Assembly: GCA_000620185.1 (NCBI GenBank)
Contig: JHVO01000008.1
Location: 248,001-312,000 of the forward strand
Direction: 5' to 3'
Origin: Geodermatophilaceae bacterium URHB0062
Lineage (GTDB): Bacteria > Actinomycetota > Actinomycetes > Mycobacteriales > Geodermatophilaceae
DNA length: 64,000 bases
The notes under the pieces are model-generated. The model saw only the letters and a program-made list of their open reading frames with translations, was not told the origin of the DNA and ran no database searches. Below, piece by piece: positions 62,930 to 64,000 of the stretch (the first letter of the stretch is position 1; each line of letters opens with the position of its first letter). A program made the position numbers and the translations under genes.

Positions 62930-64000
62930 TCAGCGGCTGTAGAGGGCCTCGACCTCGAAGTCGAACTCCTTCATGACGACGGCACGCTTGAGCTTCAGGC
63001 TCGGCGTCAGCATCCCGTTGTCCTCGGTGAAGTCGCTGCCGAGGACGCGGAACTTCTTGATCGCCTCGGCGTGCGAGACGGCCTTGTTCGCGTCCTTGAC
63101 CGCCGCGTCGAGCTCGGCGAGCAGGTCGGCGTCGTCCCGGAGCTGCTCGGCGGTGAGTCCGGCGTCCTTGCCCTTGGACTCCAGCCAGCCGGGGAGGGCC
63201 TCCTCGTCGAGGGTGATCAGCGCGCCGATGAACGGCCGCTGGTCGCCGACGACGATGCACTGGCTCACCAGGCGGTGCGAGCGCAGCCGGTCCTCGAGCA
63301 CGGCGGGGGCGACGTTCTTACCCCCGGCGGTCACCAGTATCTCCTTCTTGCGGCCCGTGATCTTCAGGAAGCCGTCGCTGTCGAGCTCGCCCAGGTCGCC
63401 GGTGTGGAACCAGCCCTCGGCGTCGATGGCCTCCCTGGTGGCGTCCTCGTTCTTCCAGTAGCCGCGCATCACGATGCCGCCGCGGATGAGCACCTCGCCG
63501 TCGTCGGCGATCGCGAAGTCCACCCCGGGCAGGGGGCGCCCGACCGTGCCGATGCGCAGGGCGTCGTCGTGATTCACCGAGGCCGCCGCGGTCGTCTCGG
63601 TGAGGCCGTAGCCCTCGAAGACGGTGACGCCGATGCCGCGGAAGAAGTGGCCGAGCCGGTCGCCCAGTGGGGCGCCGCCGGAGACGGCGCCGAGGCACCG
63701 GCCGCCGAGCGCGGCCCGCAGCTTGGCGTAGACGAGCTTGTCGAACACGGCGTGCTGGGCCTTCAGCGCGATGCCGGGGCCGCCCTTGTCCTGGGCGCGC
63801 GACCAGTCGATGGCCACCTGTGCGGCCTTGTCGAAGATCTTGCCCTTGCCGTCGCCGTCGGCCTTGGCCTTCGCGGAGTTGTAGACCTTCTCGAAGACGC
63901 GGGGGACAGCGAGCACGAAGGTCGGCTTGAACTCGCCGAGCTCCTCGACGAGGTTCTTCACGTCCGGGGTGTGGCCGACCACCGTGCGGGTCTTGACGGC
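62930..64000 (-). CDS. Long-chain fatty-acid-CoA ligase, C-terminal part (FadD15-like, runs off the window)
   Basis: The last 356 residues of an AMP-binding enzyme. [15 protein letters not shown] is the adenylation motif and [19 protein letters not shown] with [17 protein letters not shown] the hinge. The [14 protein letters not shown] segment is typical of the long-chain FadD15/FAA group. The N-terminal part with the P-loop lies beyond position 64000. Convergent with pimB, as in M. tuberculosis (fadD15-pimB). Confidence 0.92.
   Translation of the reverse strand, partial: AVKTRTVVGHTPDVKNLVEELGEFKPTFVLAVPRVFEKVYNSAKAKADGDGKGKIFDKAAQVAIDWSRAQDKGGPGIALKAQHAVFDKLVYAKLRAALGGRCLGAVSGGAPLGDRLGHFFRGIGVTVFEGYGLTETTAAASVNHDDALRIGTVGRPLPGVDFAIADDGEVLIRGGIVMRGYWKNEDATREAIDAEGWFHTGDLGELDSDGFLKITGRKKEILVTAGGKNVAPAVLEDRLRSHRLVSQCIVVGDQRPFIGALITLDEEALPGWLESKGKDAGLTAEQLRDDADLLAELDAAVKDANKAVSHAEAIKKFRVLGSDFTEDNGMLTPSLKLKRAVVMKEFDFEVEALYSR

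Overview
The window is high-GC actinobacterial DNA, most likely from the Geodermatophilaceae (Blastococcus, Geodermatophilus or Modestobacter type). This is inferred from gene content, codon use and order, not from a search. Evidence includes F420-type oxidoreductases, GlnR-type nitrogen control, a QcrCAB/CtaE respiratory operon, a PimB-like mannosyltransferase and about twenty genes whose -10 box (TAnnnT) lies only 6 to 8 nt before the start codon, as in leaderless actinobacterial transcripts.

Layout. (1) 1-6540: a polyol uptake and oxidation operon (lipoprotein binding protein, two permeases, zinc polyol dehydrogenase, mannitol-type dehydrogenase) divergent from a SorC-type regulator, with paired operator-like palindromes between them. 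No ATPase gene is present. (2) 6600-14078: an accessory block downstream of glnA. It appears to consist of two tandem units. Their left ends (6617-6940 and 11997-12390) are imperfect direct copies of one another, their right ends (about 11890-11996 and 13985-14077) are also similar, and each junction carries a copy of the last codons of glnA. Cargo of the first unit is a minus-strand operon with a cytosolic copper-storage protein, a flavin monooxygenase, a small membrane protein and a receiver/thioredoxin-reductase-like fusion, plus a DUF1272 protein and a broken LuxR gene. Cargo of the second is a membrane-anchored HET-C/phospholipase-C-like exoprotein and an antiporter remnant. No integrase or transposase is visible.

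(3) 14078-64000: a core segment whose order follows Mycobacterium tuberculosis Rv2220 to Rv2187: glnA1, RDD protein, DUF4191 protein, lipA, lipB, TIGR01777 epimerase, sucB, pepA, gcvT, DUF3043 protein, erpA-type Fe-S carrier, ctaC, ctaF, qcrB, qcrA, qcrC, ctaE, trpD, exonuclease/GIY-YIG protein, NlpC/P60 protein, pimB and fadD15. Insertions relative to that order include a block between lipA and lipB (amphipathic-repeat protein, LLM oxidoreductase, WYL regulator, GGDEF-EAL protein, leuS), lpdA next to sucB, an envelope-stress set (YihY, DUF4235, DUF3618, holin-like) and a second peptidoglycan hydrolase.

Functionally the core links nitrogen assimilation (GlnR-controlled glnA), lipoate synthesis and its users (lipA, lipB, sucB, lpdA, gcvT), aerobic respiration (ctaC/F/E, qcrCAB), tryptophan synthesis and cell-wall turnover. 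Readable RNA-level control includes a leucine leader-peptide attenuator before leuS, a c-di-AMP (ydaO/yuaA) riboswitch before an NlpC/P60 gene, and a small family of palindromic terminators placed between convergent genes so that they contain the genes' own stop codons.
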